A DNA stretch of 64,000 nt from contig NZ_RQIS01000012.1 in assembly GCF_003837865.1 (NCBI RefSeq), positions 137,589-201,588 of the forward strand, given 5' to 3'. This DNA comes from Paraburkholderia dinghuensis. GTDB lineage: Bacteria; Pseudomonadota; Gammaproteobacteria; Burkholderiales; Burkholderiaceae. Below the pieces are notes generated by a model that saw only the letters and a program-made list of their open reading frames with translations, was not told where the DNA came from and did not search any database. The translations under genes and the position numbers were made by a program. This document shows, one piece after another, positions 8,759 to 18,064 of the stretch; position 1 is the first letter of the stretch; every line of letters begins with the position of its first letter.

Positions 8759-11377
8759 TTATTCGTCCGACGCGCCCGATGCGCGCGTAGCGCGGCGGCG
8801 TGCGGGTGCCGTCCCCGCAGCGCGCATCGACGACGGCGCCGCACCCGCACGCGCGCGACGCGGGGTCTTGGCGACGGGCGCGTCCGCGGCACTTGCATGG
8901 GCACGGCTCGCCGCCACCTTGCCCTTCGCCGGTGTGCGCTTCGCTTTCTTGCTGGCGGCATCGGCAGCGACGGCAGCCTCGCCCGCCTGCATCTTCGCGA
9001 CAGGTTGCTTCGATGCATCGTTACCCGGCGCGACGTTCGCCGCGTGGTCGAACTCCTGCGCGGCAGCAACCTGTCCCGCGGCACCCGCAACGTTGCCCGA
9101 ACCCACCGCACCCGACACCGGCACAGTACCGCCCGATGCCGTCCCGCCGTTCGGCGGCGGCAACTCACTACGCTCGCTGCCCGGCTCGATGCCGAGCGCC
9201 CGCTGCACATCGCGGAAGCGCTCGCGCCGCTCGCCTTCGAGCGGGCCCGTCACCGACGCAATGCGATAGACCGCCGCGAGCAGCGCCCGGCGCGTGGCCA
9301 TTTCGGGCACGAGGTCGGGCAGCGCCGCGATCGCGGCCTTCGGATCGAGTTGCACGATCGCACCCTGGCGGCGCGCAGTCTCCTTCAGTTGGGCGATGGT
9401 CGGCTCCTTCTCGCCGAGGTACTCGCGCGCCAGTTCGCGCATGCGCTGGAACGGACGGTATGCCACGGTGCGCATCTCGTCGACGATGTACGCCCTGATG
9501 CGCATGAACGCATCGAGGAGCGTGCCCGTACGAAGATTCTCGCGGGCCACGCGCAAGCGCAGTTGTGCAAGTTCCTTGCGCAGTTCCATGAGCGGCGGCG
9601 CGATAGGATCGAGCGGCTGGTTCGGCGTGACGCCCACAAATGACTGCACCCACGGCGCGGTATAGACGTTGTAGAACGTGCTCTCCATCCATGCGTCGCG
9701 CGTATCGCGGAACGTGTCCCACGCGGATTCAATACTCGCCGACATCTGCTTTTCGAGCAGCGTGAATGGATTGTCGGGTGCGACGGGCTTGCGATGCTTG
9801 CGCACAGACTCCGCGACCGCGGGCACCGTGAGCAGCGCCGGATTCGCGTCGCTCATCGCGCTGCGCTCGACACGCGACGGATGCGTCTCGCGCAGCATGT
9901 GCGCCGAGAACGCATTGCTCGACGCCCGCACGAACGGCGAGACGTACAGGTCATAATTCCGCTGGTTGATCTCGGAGAAACGGCGCACCACCTCGAACGG
10001 CTGCTCGTCGTCGCGGCCGTCGTCGAGCGCAAGGATGTCCTCGATCTTGCGCCGCTCGAAGTGGATCTCGTAGCGCCCTTCTTGCGCTTCGAGGCGGCCC
10101 GCTTCCGGTTTCGTGTCGGTGATCTTCGCTTCGTAGAGGCCTGGCGGCAGCACGTCGATGAGGTCGAGTGCCGAAAATAGTTCGGTGTGCTCCTTGTTTG
10201 CCACACTCGACGAAACGAAGATGCCGAGGTGTCCGACCTTGTCGTGCAGGCAATAGACGATGACCTGTTCGTTCGCGATGATTTCATCGACGCTCGCGTA
10301 GAGGTCCGGGATCCAGTTCAGCGCCTGCTGCGGCGGCGTAATGTTGTCGCCCCACGAAGCGAGCACGATGATCGGCGTGCGGATGTTGCGCAGATCGACG
10401 GGCGCGCGCGCGTTCTTCGCATACACCTCGTTGCGCGTCAGGTGATTGCCGACGAACAGGTTCTGCACGATCCAGTCGATCTCGGCACGGTTCAGCTGGA
10501 AGTGGCCGCCCCACCAGCGCTCGAATTCGAGGAAGCGCTCGCGCTCCGTATCGACATTCGCATAGAGGTTGTAGAGCTTGCCCCAGAACGTGTTCGAGGG
10601 ATTGAGATTCTCGAAGTTCTGGACGAGATGCGCGCCGTCGAAGTGGCCGTCGCCGAGGTCCGACGCAAGCGACGACATCCACGTGCCGCCGAGCATGCCG
10701 CCCGAGTAGCGCATCGGATTCTTGCCCTTGACGCCCGCCCAGTACGAGAGCGGCGAGCCCGCGAGCATGAGCGGCCCGACGAGTTCCGGCGCCGACGCCG
10801 CGAGCAGCGCCGCGGCCCAGCCGCCCTGGCAGTTGCCAATGATGAACGGCAGACCATCCGATTGTGGATGCAGTTCGCGCACCTTTCGGATGAACACGGC
10901 TTCGGCCTTCGCAACCGACTGAATGGTCTGCGTTTCGCACGGCACCGGGAAGAACGTCACGAAATAGCACGGATGCCCCTTGCGCAATGCGATGCCCACT
11001 TCGCTGTCCATCTTGAAGCCCGCGATGCCGGGACCATGACCGGCGCGCGGATCGATGACGACGAAGGGACGCTTGCGCGGATCGGTGGGCGCACCCTCCT
11101 CGGGCAACATGCGCAGGAGCGCGTAGTTGCAGGGATCGCTCAGCTCGCGGCCATCGGCGATCACTTCGTACTCGAAGCGCAGCACCGGCGGCATGCCAGC
11201 CTTCTCGTGCAGGTAGGTCTCGTTGCCGCGCTCGCGCAGGACGTCGAGGAGCAGCACGCTGCGTTGCCAGGCGTCGTACAGGTAGTCGTAGAGCGGCTGC
11301 ATTGCAGGCGGGACCGGCAGGCCGGAAAAGGAAGAGAGGGACGGAACGACGGCGGACGTAGGGGCGGAAACTGCCAC
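8759..11377 (-). CDS. DUF3141 protein, PHA-synthase-like alpha/beta hydrolase
   Basis: An 872-residue cytoplasmic protein of the DUF3141 family. The N-terminal half is an alpha/beta-hydrolase with nucleophile elbow GNCQGG (about residues 181-186), a cysteine at the serine position as in PhaC polyhydroxyalkanoate synthases. It also has VVIDPRAGHGPGI and a late HDKVGHLGIF with the likely catalytic His. The C-terminal about 200 residues are Ala-rich and end in a Lys/Arg/Ala/Pro tail (KKAKRTPAKGK, TPRRARAG), resembling histone-H1-like or PHA-granule DNA-binding tails. A GTG start at 11377 follows AAGGAG by 9 bp; an ATG at 11422 overlaps that site and is less likely. It is divergent from pta-ackA. 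A PHA-related role is inferred. Confidence 0.8.
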   Translation of the reverse strand: MAVSAPTSAVVPSLSSFSGLPVPPAMQPLYDYLYDAWQRSVLLLDVLRERGNETYLHEKAGMPPVLRFEYEVIADGRELSDPCNYALLRMLPEEGAPTDPRKRPFVVIDPRAGHGPGIAGFKMDSEVGIALRKGHPCYFVTFFPVPCETQTIQSVAKAEAVFIRKVRELHPQSDGLPFIIGNCQGGWAAALLAASAPELVGPLMLAGSPLSYWAGVKGKNPMRYSGGMLGGTWMSSLASDLGDGHFDGAHLVQNFENLNPSNTFWGKLYNLYANVDTERERFLEFERWWGGHFQLNRAEIDWIVQNLFVGNHLTRNEVYAKNARAPVDLRNIRTPIIVLASWGDNITPPQQALNWIPDLYASVDEIIANEQVIVYCLHDKVGHLGIFVSSSVANKEHTELFSALDLIDVLPPGLYEAKITDTKPEAGRLEAQEGRYEIHFERRKIEDILALDDGRDDEQPFEVVRRFSEINQRNYDLYVSPFVRASSNAFSAHMLRETHPSRVERSAMSDANPALLTVPAVAESVRKHRKPVAPDNPFTLLEKQMSASIESAWDTFRDTRDAWMESTFYNVYTAPWVQSFVGVTPNQPLDPIAPPLMELRKELAQLRLRVARENLRTGTLLDAFMRIRAYIVDEMRTVAYRPFQRMRELAREYLGEKEPTIAQLKETARRQGAIVQLDPKAAIAALPDLVPEMATRRALLAAVYRIASVTGPLEGERRERFRDVQRALGIEPGSERSELPPPNGGTASGGTVPVSGAVGSGNVAGAAGQVAAAQEFDHAANVAPGNDASKQPVAKMQAGEAAVAADAASKKAKRTPAKGKVAASRAHASAADAPVAKTPRRARAGAAPSSMRAAGTAPARRRATRASGASDE

Positions 11378-11786
11378 GACACGAATCTCCTTTAACGGTG
11401 AACCTCCGGCCGCATCGCGCAATGCTTGCGCTCAGCGCGGCCAGCCCGGCAATGTGCGCACGCGCAAAAACGCGGCGCTTGACGCATGGGGGCCCGGATA
11501 ACGTAGGGGCACAGCATTTATGCTGCACTGCAATATCTCAATGTAGGCAGCCACTTGTCGAAAGTCAAGGCAGGTAAAAAAGGGCGCCAGCGCATGGCGT
11601 GTCGTCCATCATCGCCGGCCGGCGTGAACGGCGCGTGACACGGCGCTGCGGGCCCTGCAGCGTCAACGCGTCGCAATTTCCGTCCGGCAAGCAATTCACT
11701 GCATTACACTGTCAGCGCGTTGCGCGCCGCAGCATCCGACCCCTCGCACGGCGCCGTCCTACTGTGGTTCAGCCTGGAGACAGCCC
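11378..11786. promoter_or_regulatory. Divergent promoter region between DUF3141 gene and pta
   Basis: About 400 bp. A short inverted repeat (CAGCAT-TT-ATGCTG, 11512-11525) is flanked by further TGC-rich sequence (TGCTGCACTGCAATA). PhaR, the PHA-granule regulator, prefers TGC-rich palindromes, so this is a possible site, by inference only. A TTGACG at 11479-11484 could be a -35 element, but no convincing -10 follows it. Confidence 0.35.
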
Positions 11787-12725
11787 ATGGCTTCATCGCA
11801 CGACAAGTATTCGGTCCTGCTCGAACGCTGCAGCGGTCTGGCGCCAGTGCCCACCGCCGTGGCGCATCCGTGCGACGTGTCTTCGCTCACGGGCGCACTC
11901 GACGCCGCGAGCCTCGGCCTGATCGTCCCCCTGCTCATCGGACCCGAGGCGAGGATCCGCGCCGTGGCCGAGGAGTCGCAACGCTCGCTCGACGGTGTGA
12001 CGATCATCGACGCGCCCCATAGCCATGCATCGGCGGCGCGCGCGGTGCTCGCCGTGCGCTCGGGCGAAGCCGAACTGCTCATGAAGGGCAGCCTGCACAG
12101 CGACGAACTCCTGCACGAAGTTGCATCGGCCACCACGGGCCTGCGCACCGAGCGCCGTCTGTCGCACGTCTTCGCGATGGACGTGCCCTCGTATCACAAG
12201 CCGCTCTTCATCACCGACGCGGCCGTCAACATCTTCCCGAAGCTCGCCGACAAGGCCGACATCGTGCGCAACGCGATCGAACTCGTACAGGCGCTCGGCA
12301 TGGCCACGCCGAAGGTCGCGATTCTCGCCGCGGTCGAGACCGTGTCCGACAAGATGCCCTCGACGATCGACGCCGCCGCGCTCTGCAAGATGGCCGACCG
12401 CGGCCAGATCACGGGCGCCATGATCGACGGTCCGCTCGCCTTCGATAACGCCATCAACAAGGAAGCGGCGCAGATCAAGGGCATCGTCTCCGAGGTCGCG
12501 GGCGACCCGGACATCCTGCTCGTGCCCGACCTCGAAGCGGGCAACATGCTCGCGAAGCAACTCACTTTCCTCGCCGGCGCGGAAGCGGCCGGCATTGTCC
12601 TCGGCGCGCGCGTACCCATCATTCTCACGAGCCGCGCCGACACGGTGCGCTCGCGCATCGGCAGTTGTGCGATCGCAGTGCTGGTCGCGCACGCGCGACG
12701 CGCGGGCAAGAACAGCGTTGCATGA
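11787..12725 (+). CDS. pta: Phosphate acetyl/butyryltransferase
   Basis: A 312-residue phosphotransacetylase of the Pta/Ptb family. It interconverts acetyl-CoA (or a short acyl-CoA) plus phosphate with the acyl phosphate and CoA, supplying the kinase encoded next. Conserved blocks include LIGPEARIRAVAEE, LLMKGSLHSDELLHEV, HVFAMDVPSYHKPLFITDAAVN, ITGAMIDGPLAFDNA and LLVPDLEAGNMLAKQL. It lacks the N-terminal MaoC-like domain found in longer bifunctional relatives. TGGAGA upstream serves as ribosome site. The next start lies 37 bp after its stop, so pta and ackA form an operon for acetate or short-acid metabolism. Confidence 0.9.
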   Translation: MASSHDKYSVLLERCSGLAPVPTAVAHPCDVSSLTGALDAASLGLIVPLLIGPEARIRAVAEESQRSLDGVTIIDAPHSHASAARAVLAVRSGEAELLMKGSLHSDELLHEVASATTGLRTERRLSHVFAMDVPSYHKPLFITDAAVNIFPKLADKADIVRNAIELVQALGMATPKVAILAAVETVSDKMPSTIDAAALCKMADRGQITGAMIDGPLAFDNAINKEAAQIKGIVSEVAGDPDILLVPDLEAGNMLAKQLTFLAGAEAAGIVLGARVPIILTSRADTVRSRIGSCAIAVLVAHARRAGKNSVA

Positions 12726-12762
12726 GCCTGGACCAAGGGCTCCGCATGGAACAGGAGATCAC

Positions 12763-14010
12763 GTGAGTACACAACCAGCGCATCCGCATCACGACGAAGG
12801 CCATGTCGTGCTCGTCGTCAACGCGGGCTCGTCTAGCATCAAGTGTTCGGTGTATCGCGTCATCGACGATCCGAAAGTCGAGGGCGGCATGCGCGCGATC
12901 CACGGCGCGGGCGGCCAGATCGAAGGCATCGGCGTCGCGCCGCGCGTGGTCGCACATATGGCCGACGGGAAGCTCATCGTCGACGAGCACTTTCCCGTCG
13001 CGCAGGTCGCCGATCACGACGCTGCCTTCCGGCTCCTGCGCCTCGTGCTCGCGGTGGGTCTGCGCGAAACGCCGCCCGCCGCGATTGGACATCGCGTGGT
13101 GCACGGCGGTCCGCACTACGCGGACGCGGTGCTCATCGACGACAAAGTCATCGACGAGCTCAACGCGCTCACGCCACTCGCACCGCTGCACCAGCCGCAC
13201 AACCTCGCGGCGATCCGTGCGGTACGCGAGGCCGCGCCCGATCTTCCGCAGGTGGCGTGCTTCGACACGGCCTTTCACGCGACGACGGGCGTGCTCGCGC
13301 AGCTCTTCGCATTGCCATACAGCTATTTCGCGGACGGTATCCGCCGTTACGGCTTTCACGGCCTGTCGTATGAATACATCTCGCGGCATCTGCATCTGGT
13401 TGCACCCGACATCGCACGCGGACGCGTGATCGTCGCGCATCTCGGCAACGGCGCGAGCCTGTGCGCGATGAAGAACGGCAAGAGCGTCGAAACGACGATG
13501 GGCCTGACCGCGCTCGACGGCCTGCCGATGGGCACGCGCTGCGGCGCGCTCGACGCGGGCGTGGTGCTGTGGATGATGGAGCGCGGGATGGATCACGACG
13601 CGATCGAGAAGCTGCTCTATCACGACTCGGGGCTCAAGGGCCTTTCGGGCGTGAGCAGCGATATGCGCGAACTGCTCGCGAACGACAGCGAGCAAGCGAA
13701 GCTGGCCATCGACTTCTACACGTACCGTATCGCGCAGGAGATCGGCAAGCTCGCGGTGGGGCTGGGCGGAATCGACGGACTCGTGTTCACGGCCGGCATC
13801 GGCGAAAACTCGGCGCCGATCCGCGCGAAGGTCGTCGAGCGGCTCAAGCCGCTCTTCGGCATGGAGATCGACGCGGAAGCGAACGCGGCAAACCACGATC
13901 ACGTCAGCACGCGCGAAAGCCGCGTGCCGGTCTTCGCCATTCGCACCGACGAGGAAGGCATGATCGCGCTGCACACGGCGCGCCTTTTGCGCGAGATGTT
14001 GAAGTCCTGA
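12763..14010 (+). CDS. ackA: Acetate kinase
   Basis: A 415-residue ASKHA-fold kinase that interconverts acetyl phosphate and ADP with acetate and ATP. It begins VLVVNAGSSSIKCSVY (the NxGSSS phosphate loop) and contains IGHRVVHGG, CFDTAFHAT, YGFHGLSYEYIS, VIVAHLGNGASLCA, MGLTALDGLPMGTRCGALD and FTAGIGENS, all diagnostic. The GTG at 12763 is the start, preceded by CAGGAGATCAC; an in-frame upstream opening would read into pta. It ends 16 bp before a convergent hydrolase gene. Together with pta it forms the acetate node. The divergent DUF3141 gene suggests shared control with storage-polymer metabolism, which is inference. Confidence 0.95.
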   Translation: MSTQPAHPHHDEGHVVLVVNAGSSSIKCSVYRVIDDPKVEGGMRAIHGAGGQIEGIGVAPRVVAHMADGKLIVDEHFPVAQVADHDAAFRLLRLVLAVGLRETPPAAIGHRVVHGGPHYADAVLIDDKVIDELNALTPLAPLHQPHNLAAIRAVREAAPDLPQVACFDTAFHATTGVLAQLFALPYSYFADGIRRYGFHGLSYEYISRHLHLVAPDIARGRVIVAHLGNGASLCAMKNGKSVETTMGLTALDGLPMGTRCGALDAGVVLWMMERGMDHDAIEKLLYHDSGLKGLSGVSSDMRELLANDSEQAKLAIDFYTYRIAQEIGKLAVGLGGIDGLVFTAGIGENSAPIRAKVVERLKPLFGMEIDAEANAANHDHVSTRESRVPVFAIRTDEEGMIALHTARLLREMLKS

Positions 14011-14025
14011 AAGAGGGCCTCGCAC

Positions 14026-14637
14026 TCACGCGAGCGCGCGCTGGCCGCCTTCAGTGCTCGCGTTGGGCGCATGGTGCAGCGAGCCTGGTGGCTCGCACTG
14101 CACAAGCGTGTCGATAAAGTCCTTCGCACGCGGCCACGGCCCGAAACCCGCCGCTGTGTTGATGTGCCCCGCGTCGCCGAGATTCACGAACGCGCTGCCC
14201 AGATGCTGCGCAAGTGCGCGTGCGCCGGAAAGCGGCATCCACGGGTCGGTTTCGCTGCCGATGAGGATCGACGGCACACTCAGGCGTCGCGCGTCGAATG
14301 TGCCCGCGAAGCGGAACTTCTCCGGGCTTGCGGGCGCAACAAACAGAACGCCCACGACATCGGCGCGCGCAGCGCCGTGCTGCAACGCATGGGCCGCAAC
14401 GAGACAGCCGAAGCTGTGCGCGGCCAGCACGAACGGCCCGCGCTCACGCGCGAGCAGGCTGCAAAGCGCAGCGCTCCAGACAGCCAGATCCGGAGCGTCC
14501 CAGTCGGCCTGCTCGACGCGCAGCGCACGCGAAAACTGACCCTCGAGCCAGGTCTGCCAATGCGCGCCGTCGCTGCCGTGCAGGCCCGGCACGGTGACGA
14601 GTCCCGGCGGCCGGCGCGTCCCTCCGCTCGAAAGCAT
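14026..14637 (-). CDS. RBBP9/YdeN-family serine hydrolase
   Basis: A 203-residue alpha/beta hydrolase of the RBBP9/YdeN (DUF676-like) type. The sequence shows VPGLHGSDGAHWQTWLE (oxyanion region), nucleophile elbow AHSFGC, the Asp region GSETDPWMP and a His in GDAGHINTAAGFGPWP. Substrate is unknown; the family includes small esterases. The ATG at 14637 was chosen for the AAGGA site 7 bp upstream, trimming a 22-residue head that begins at 14703. It converges on ackA with only 15 bp between the stops. Confidence 0.82.
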   Translation of the reverse strand: MLSSGGTRRPPGLVTVPGLHGSDGAHWQTWLEGQFSRALRVEQADWDAPDLAVWSAALCSLLARERGPFVLAAHSFGCLVAAHALQHGAARADVVGVLFVAPASPEKFRFAGTFDARRLSVPSILIGSETDPWMPLSGARALAQHLGSAFVNLGDAGHINTAAGFGPWPRAKDFIDTLVQCEPPGSLHHAPNASTEGGQRALA

Positions 14638-14832
14638 GATTTTTTCCTTGTGGCGACAAAGCGTGAATCGATTGTGATCCGCAGCGCCCGTGCGCCAAAC
14701 CAATTTTTTTCGCTTTGCTTTGCAGCGTTGTCCCCCTGCGGCCGTGGCGCCGCGCCTCGCGCGGTGAAAGGGCGGCGGGCGCGGTCCTGAAAAAGTAGAA
14801 TGTCGGCAGTACCACCAGCCACGGGGGATCCC

Positions 14833-15279
14833 ATGTCACAGGCTACGAGCATCAATCGGCGTCCGCTGCAGCCGTTTCATCTCGCCTTTCCGGTCACGAG
14901 CCTCGACGACGCGCGTGCGTTCTACGGCGGACTGCTCGGCTGCGCCGAGGGGCGAAGCTCACCGGATTGGGTCGACTTCGACTTCTTCGGCCATCAACTG
15001 GTCGCGCACCTCGCACCCGACGAAGTCGGCCCCCGCAGCCGCAACCCCGTCGACGGCCACGACGTGCCGGTGCGCCACTTCGGCGTCGTGCTCTCGATGG
15101 ACGACTGGCAAGCCCTCGCAGATCGCCTGACGACCGCGGGCACGCAGTTCGTGATCGAGCCGTATATCCGCTTCAAGGGTCAGGTTGGCGAGCAGGCGAC
15201 GATGTTCTTCCTCGATCCGAGCGGCAACGCGCTCGAATTCAAGGCATTCGCCGATATCGGCCAGCTCTTTGCGAAGTAA
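14833..15279 (+). CDS. VOC-family protein (glyoxalase/dioxygenase fold)
   Basis: A 148-residue vicinal-oxygen-chelate protein. PFHLAFPVTSLDDARAFYGG opens the first beta-alpha-beta-beta-beta unit with a metal-ligand-type His. WVDFDFFGHQLVAHL, VRHFGVVLSMDDW and MFFLDPSGNALEFKAF follow, the last giving the C-terminal Glu ligand. This supports a metal-dependent fold, but whether it is a lyase, dioxygenase or resistance protein cannot be told. The ATG at 14833 has GGGGGATCCC upstream. The next gene starts 13 bp after its stop, so they are probably co-transcribed. Confidence 0.8.
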   Translation: MSQATSINRRPLQPFHLAFPVTSLDDARAFYGGLLGCAEGRSSPDWVDFDFFGHQLVAHLAPDEVGPRSRNPVDGHDVPVRHFGVVLSMDDWQALADRLTTAGTQFVIEPYIRFKGQVGEQATMFFLDPSGNALEFKAFADIGQLFAK

Positions 15280-15292
15280 GGCATCCGTCACA

Positions 15293-16243
15293 ATGAAAAT
15301 CCTGTTCTGGCTGCCGCAAGCGGATGCGTCCGCATGGCTTAACGGTCTCGCTCGCGCGCTGCCCGGCGCTGAACTGCGCGAATGGCAACCGGGCGACAAC
15401 GCCCCCGCCGATTACGCCGTCGTCTGGCATCCGCCGCGCGAACTGCTGGCCGCACGGCCCGGCTTGCGTGCGATCTTCAACCTCGGCGCGGGCGTCGACG
15501 CGATCCTCGCCTTCGAACACGAAATACCGGGCACGTTGCCGCACGACGCGCTGCTGGTGCGCCTCGAAGACTCGGGCATGGCGGAGCAGATGAGCGAATA
15601 CGTGCAGCACGCGGTGCTGCGCTATCTGCGCCGCTTCGACGAATACGCACTGGCGCAGGCGCGGCGCGAATGGCATGTGCTCGCGCCGCATCCGCGCGAA
15701 GCGTTCACGGTGGGCGTGCTTGGACTCGGCGTGCTGGGCTCGCAGGTCGCGCGCGCGGTCGCGTCGCTCGGCGTGCCCGTGCGCGGTTTCTCGCGCAGCG
15801 CGAAGAAGCTCGACGGCATCGCGACTTATTCGGGTGCGTTGCATGGCGCGCAGTTCGACGCTTTCCTCGACGGCGTGAAGCTGCTCGTGAACCTGCTGCC
15901 CGCCACGCCCGATACCGAGGACATTCTCGACGCCCGCTTGTTTGCGAAGCTCGAACGCGGCGCGTATCTCGTGAACGTGGCGCGCGGATCGCATCTGGTC
16001 GAGCAGGATCTGCTCGACGCGCTCGCCAACGGCACGCTCGCGGCAGCGACACTCGATGTGTTCCGCAAGGAGCCGCTCCCGGACGATCATCCGTTCTGGC
16101 GCGAACCTCGTATCACGATCACGCCGCACAGCTCGGCACTGACGCTGCGCGACGAAGCCATTTCTCAGATCGCCGACAAGATTGAAGCGCTTGCGCGCGG
16201 TGAGACGGTGAGCGGCATCGTACATCTCGGGCGCGGGTATTGA
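15293..16243 (+). CDS. ghrA: Glyoxylate/hydroxypyruvate reductase (D-2-hydroxyacid dehydrogenase)
   Basis: A 316-residue NAD(P)-dependent D-2-hydroxyacid dehydrogenase that reduces glyoxylate and hydroxypyruvate in the cytoplasm. The Rossmann signature GVLGLGVLGSQVARAV is central. FNLGAGVD marks the substrate-binding loop, LVNLLPATPDTEDIL and NVARGSHLVEQDLLDAL follow, then catalytic Glu in LDVFRKEPLP and His in ITPHSSALT. Overall pattern and length fit the GhrA subgroup better than SerA or GhrB. It directly follows the VOC gene. Exact substrate is inferred from family resemblance. Confidence 0.85.
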   Translation: MKILFWLPQADASAWLNGLARALPGAELREWQPGDNAPADYAVVWHPPRELLAARPGLRAIFNLGAGVDAILAFEHEIPGTLPHDALLVRLEDSGMAEQMSEYVQHAVLRYLRRFDEYALAQARREWHVLAPHPREAFTVGVLGLGVLGSQVARAVASLGVPVRGFSRSAKKLDGIATYSGALHGAQFDAFLDGVKLLVNLLPATPDTEDILDARLFAKLERGAYLVNVARGSHLVEQDLLDALANGTLAAATLDVFRKEPLPDDHPFWREPRITITPHSSALTLRDEAISQIADKIEALARGETVSGIVHLGRGY

Positions 16244-16342
16244 AGTTCAAGAAATTCGCGTCGTGCGCGCGGATCGACAACACCGACAATTCGCGGCGCC
16301 GCGCATAATCCGTGACAAAGGCAATAAAGGCTGGAGACACCC

Positions 16343-17266
16343 ATGACCCTACCCAAAGCAGTAAAGATCGTCGAAGTCGGGCCGCGTGACGGTCTGCAGA
16401 ACGAAAAGGATTTCGTTTCGACCGCCACCAAGATCGAATTGATCAACCGCCTCTCGGCGGCCGGGTTCCCGAACATCGAGTCGGCTTCGTTCGTCTCGCC
16501 GAAATGGGTTCCGCAGATGGGCGACGGCGCCGAAGTCATGGCCGGCATCGAACGGCGTGCGGGCGCGATCTATTCGGTACTCACGCCGAACCTGCGAGGC
16601 TTCGAAGGCGCGCTCGCCGCGCGCGCCGATGAGATCGTGATCTTCGGCGCCGCGAGCGAGGCGTTCTCGCAGAAGAACATCAACTGCTCGATCGCAGAGA
16701 GCATCGAGCGCTTCGTGCCGGTCGCGCAAGCTGCGAAGGAGCACGGCATTCGCATTCGCGGCAGCGTTTCGTGTTCGCTCGGTTGCCCCTATCAAGGTGA
16801 GGTGCCGGTTGCATCCGTGGTCGACGTGGTCGAGCGCTTCGCCGCGCTCGGCTGCGACGAAATCGATATCGCCGATACGATCGGCGTCGGCACACCCAGG
16901 CGCACACGCGAAGTGTTCGAGGCCGTGACGAAGGTGTTTCCGCGCGAGCGTCTCTCGGGACACTTCCACGACACCTACGGCCAGGCGCTCGCGAACATCT
17001 ACGCGGCGCTGGAAGAAGGCATCGCGATCTTTCACGCTTCCGTTGCAGGGCTCGGCGGCTGCCCGTACGCGAAGGGCGCGACGGGCAACGTCGCCACGGA
17101 AGACGTGCTCTATCTGATGAACGGCCTCGGCATTCATACCGGCATCGACCTGAACCAGGTCGTCGCGGCGGGCGACTTCATTTCGACCGCCATCGGCCGC
17201 GCCAATGTCTCGCGCGCCGGCAAGGCACTGCTCGCGAAACAGCGCAGCGAACCGGCGTGCGCGTGA
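16343..17266 (+). CDS. mvaB: Hydroxymethylglutaryl-CoA lyase
   Basis: A 307-residue TIM-barrel lyase that cleaves HMG-CoA to acetyl-CoA and acetoacetate in leucine catabolism. The sequence begins VEVGPRDGLQNE (catalytic Arg-Asp), has NIESASFVSPKWVPQM, VSCSLGCPYQGEV, DTIGVGTP and HFHDTYGQALAN (metal-binding HxH). It ends with the diagnostic VAGLGGCPYAKGATGNVATED, where the conserved Cys is catalytic. Length is normal. It follows the dehydrogenase gene by about 100 bp and precedes a YbaK-family gene by 40 bp. No other leucine-degradation genes are in view. Confidence 0.94.
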   Translation: MTLPKAVKIVEVGPRDGLQNEKDFVSTATKIELINRLSAAGFPNIESASFVSPKWVPQMGDGAEVMAGIERRAGAIYSVLTPNLRGFEGALAARADEIVIFGAASEAFSQKNINCSIAESIERFVPVAQAAKEHGIRIRGSVSCSLGCPYQGEVPVASVVDVVERFAALGCDEIDIADTIGVGTPRRTREVFEAVTKVFPRERLSGHFHDTYGQALANIYAALEEGIAIFHASVAGLGGCPYAKGATGNVATEDVLYLMNGLGIHTGIDLNQVVAAGDFISTAIGRANVSRAGKALLAKQRSEPACA

Positions 17267-17306
17267 CACATCGACTATTGAATTGCAGGACGAAGGAAAT
17301 AGCCAC

Positions 17307-17825
17307 ATGACGGAAATGCTTCCCCCCTCTCAAGACGACCTCGACGCGCTGCCCGAATCGGCGCGGCGCGTCGCGCTGTTGCTGCGCGAACGCGGCCACG
17401 CGAAACGTGTCGTGATGCTGCCCGAAACCGGCAAGACCTCCGCCGAAGCCGCAGCGGGACTCGGCTGCGAAATCGCACAGATCGCCAAGTCGATCCTCTT
17501 TCGTCGCCGCAAAGACGATGCCCCCGTGCTCGTGATCGCAAGCGGCGCGAATCGCGTCGATGAAAAGAAAGTCGCGGCTCACGTGGGCGACATCGGCCGC
17601 GCCGATGCAAAGTTCGTGCGCGAGAAGACCGGCTACGCAATTGGCGGCGTTTGCCCGATCGGCCACGCTACGCTCCCCGTCACGCTCATCGACGCAGACC
17701 TCTTCGAGCTCGACAGCCTGTGGGCTGCGGCGGGACACCCGCATGCGGTGTTCAACCTGTCGCCACAGGAACTGGCCGCGCTGACCGGCGCGCCCGTCGT
17801 CGACGTCGCGCTTCGCGACGCCTGA
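17307..17825 (+). CDS. YbaK/ProX-family aminoacyl-tRNA deacylase
   Basis: A 172-residue protein of the YbaK/ProX/EbsC family, which hydrolyses mischarged aminoacyl-tRNAs such as Cys- or Ala-tRNA-Pro in trans. Typical blocks are EIAQIAKSILFR with the conserved Lys, PVLVIASGANRVDEKKV, and GYAIGGVCPIGH with the GG-x-P loop. The end, GHPHAVFNLSPQEL, is also typical. The ATG at 17307 follows AAGGAAATAGCC; upstream in-frame residues overlap mvaB and are excluded. The DUF1289 gene starts 2 bp after its stop, opening a chain of tightly packed genes. Confidence 0.88.
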   Translation: MTEMLPPSQDDLDALPESARRVALLLRERGHAKRVVMLPETGKTSAEAAAGLGCEIAQIAKSILFRRRKDDAPVLVIASGANRVDEKKVAAHVGDIGRADAKFVREKTGYAIGGVCPIGHATLPVTLIDADLFELDSLWAAAGHPHAVFNLSPQELAALTGAPVVDVALRDA

Positions 17826-17827
17826 GC

Positions 17828-18064
17828 ATGGCGGCGATTTCCGCTACCGGGACGCCCGCTTCGCCGTGCATCAACATCTGCCGCATGAACGAAGCGAGCG
17901 GCCTGTGCGAAGGATGTCTGCGCACGATCGACGAGATCGCGGCATGGTCCGCGCTCGACGACGACGCGAAGCGCGCGGTCTGGAATGCCATCGACACGCG
18001 TCACGCGCAATGGATGGCGCAGCGCTTCGATTCGACGAACACAAACCACGGAGGCCCGCAATGA
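17828..18064 (+). CDS. DUF1289 small cysteine-rich protein
   Basis: A 78-residue protein with the DUF1289 signature: CINICRMNEASGLCEGCLRTIDEI, which supplies four cysteines in a C-x3-C-x7-C-x2-C-like pattern, then AAWSALDDDAKRAVWNAI. The motif suggests metal or Fe-S binding, but no function is established. It starts 2 bp after the YbaK stop, and its own stop overlaps the next start (ATGA at 18061), so it is translationally coupled to the MaoC-like gene. Confidence 0.85.
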   Translation: MAAISATGTPASPCINICRMNEASGLCEGCLRTIDEIAAWSALDDDAKRAVWNAIDTRHAQWMAQRFDSTNTNHGGPQ

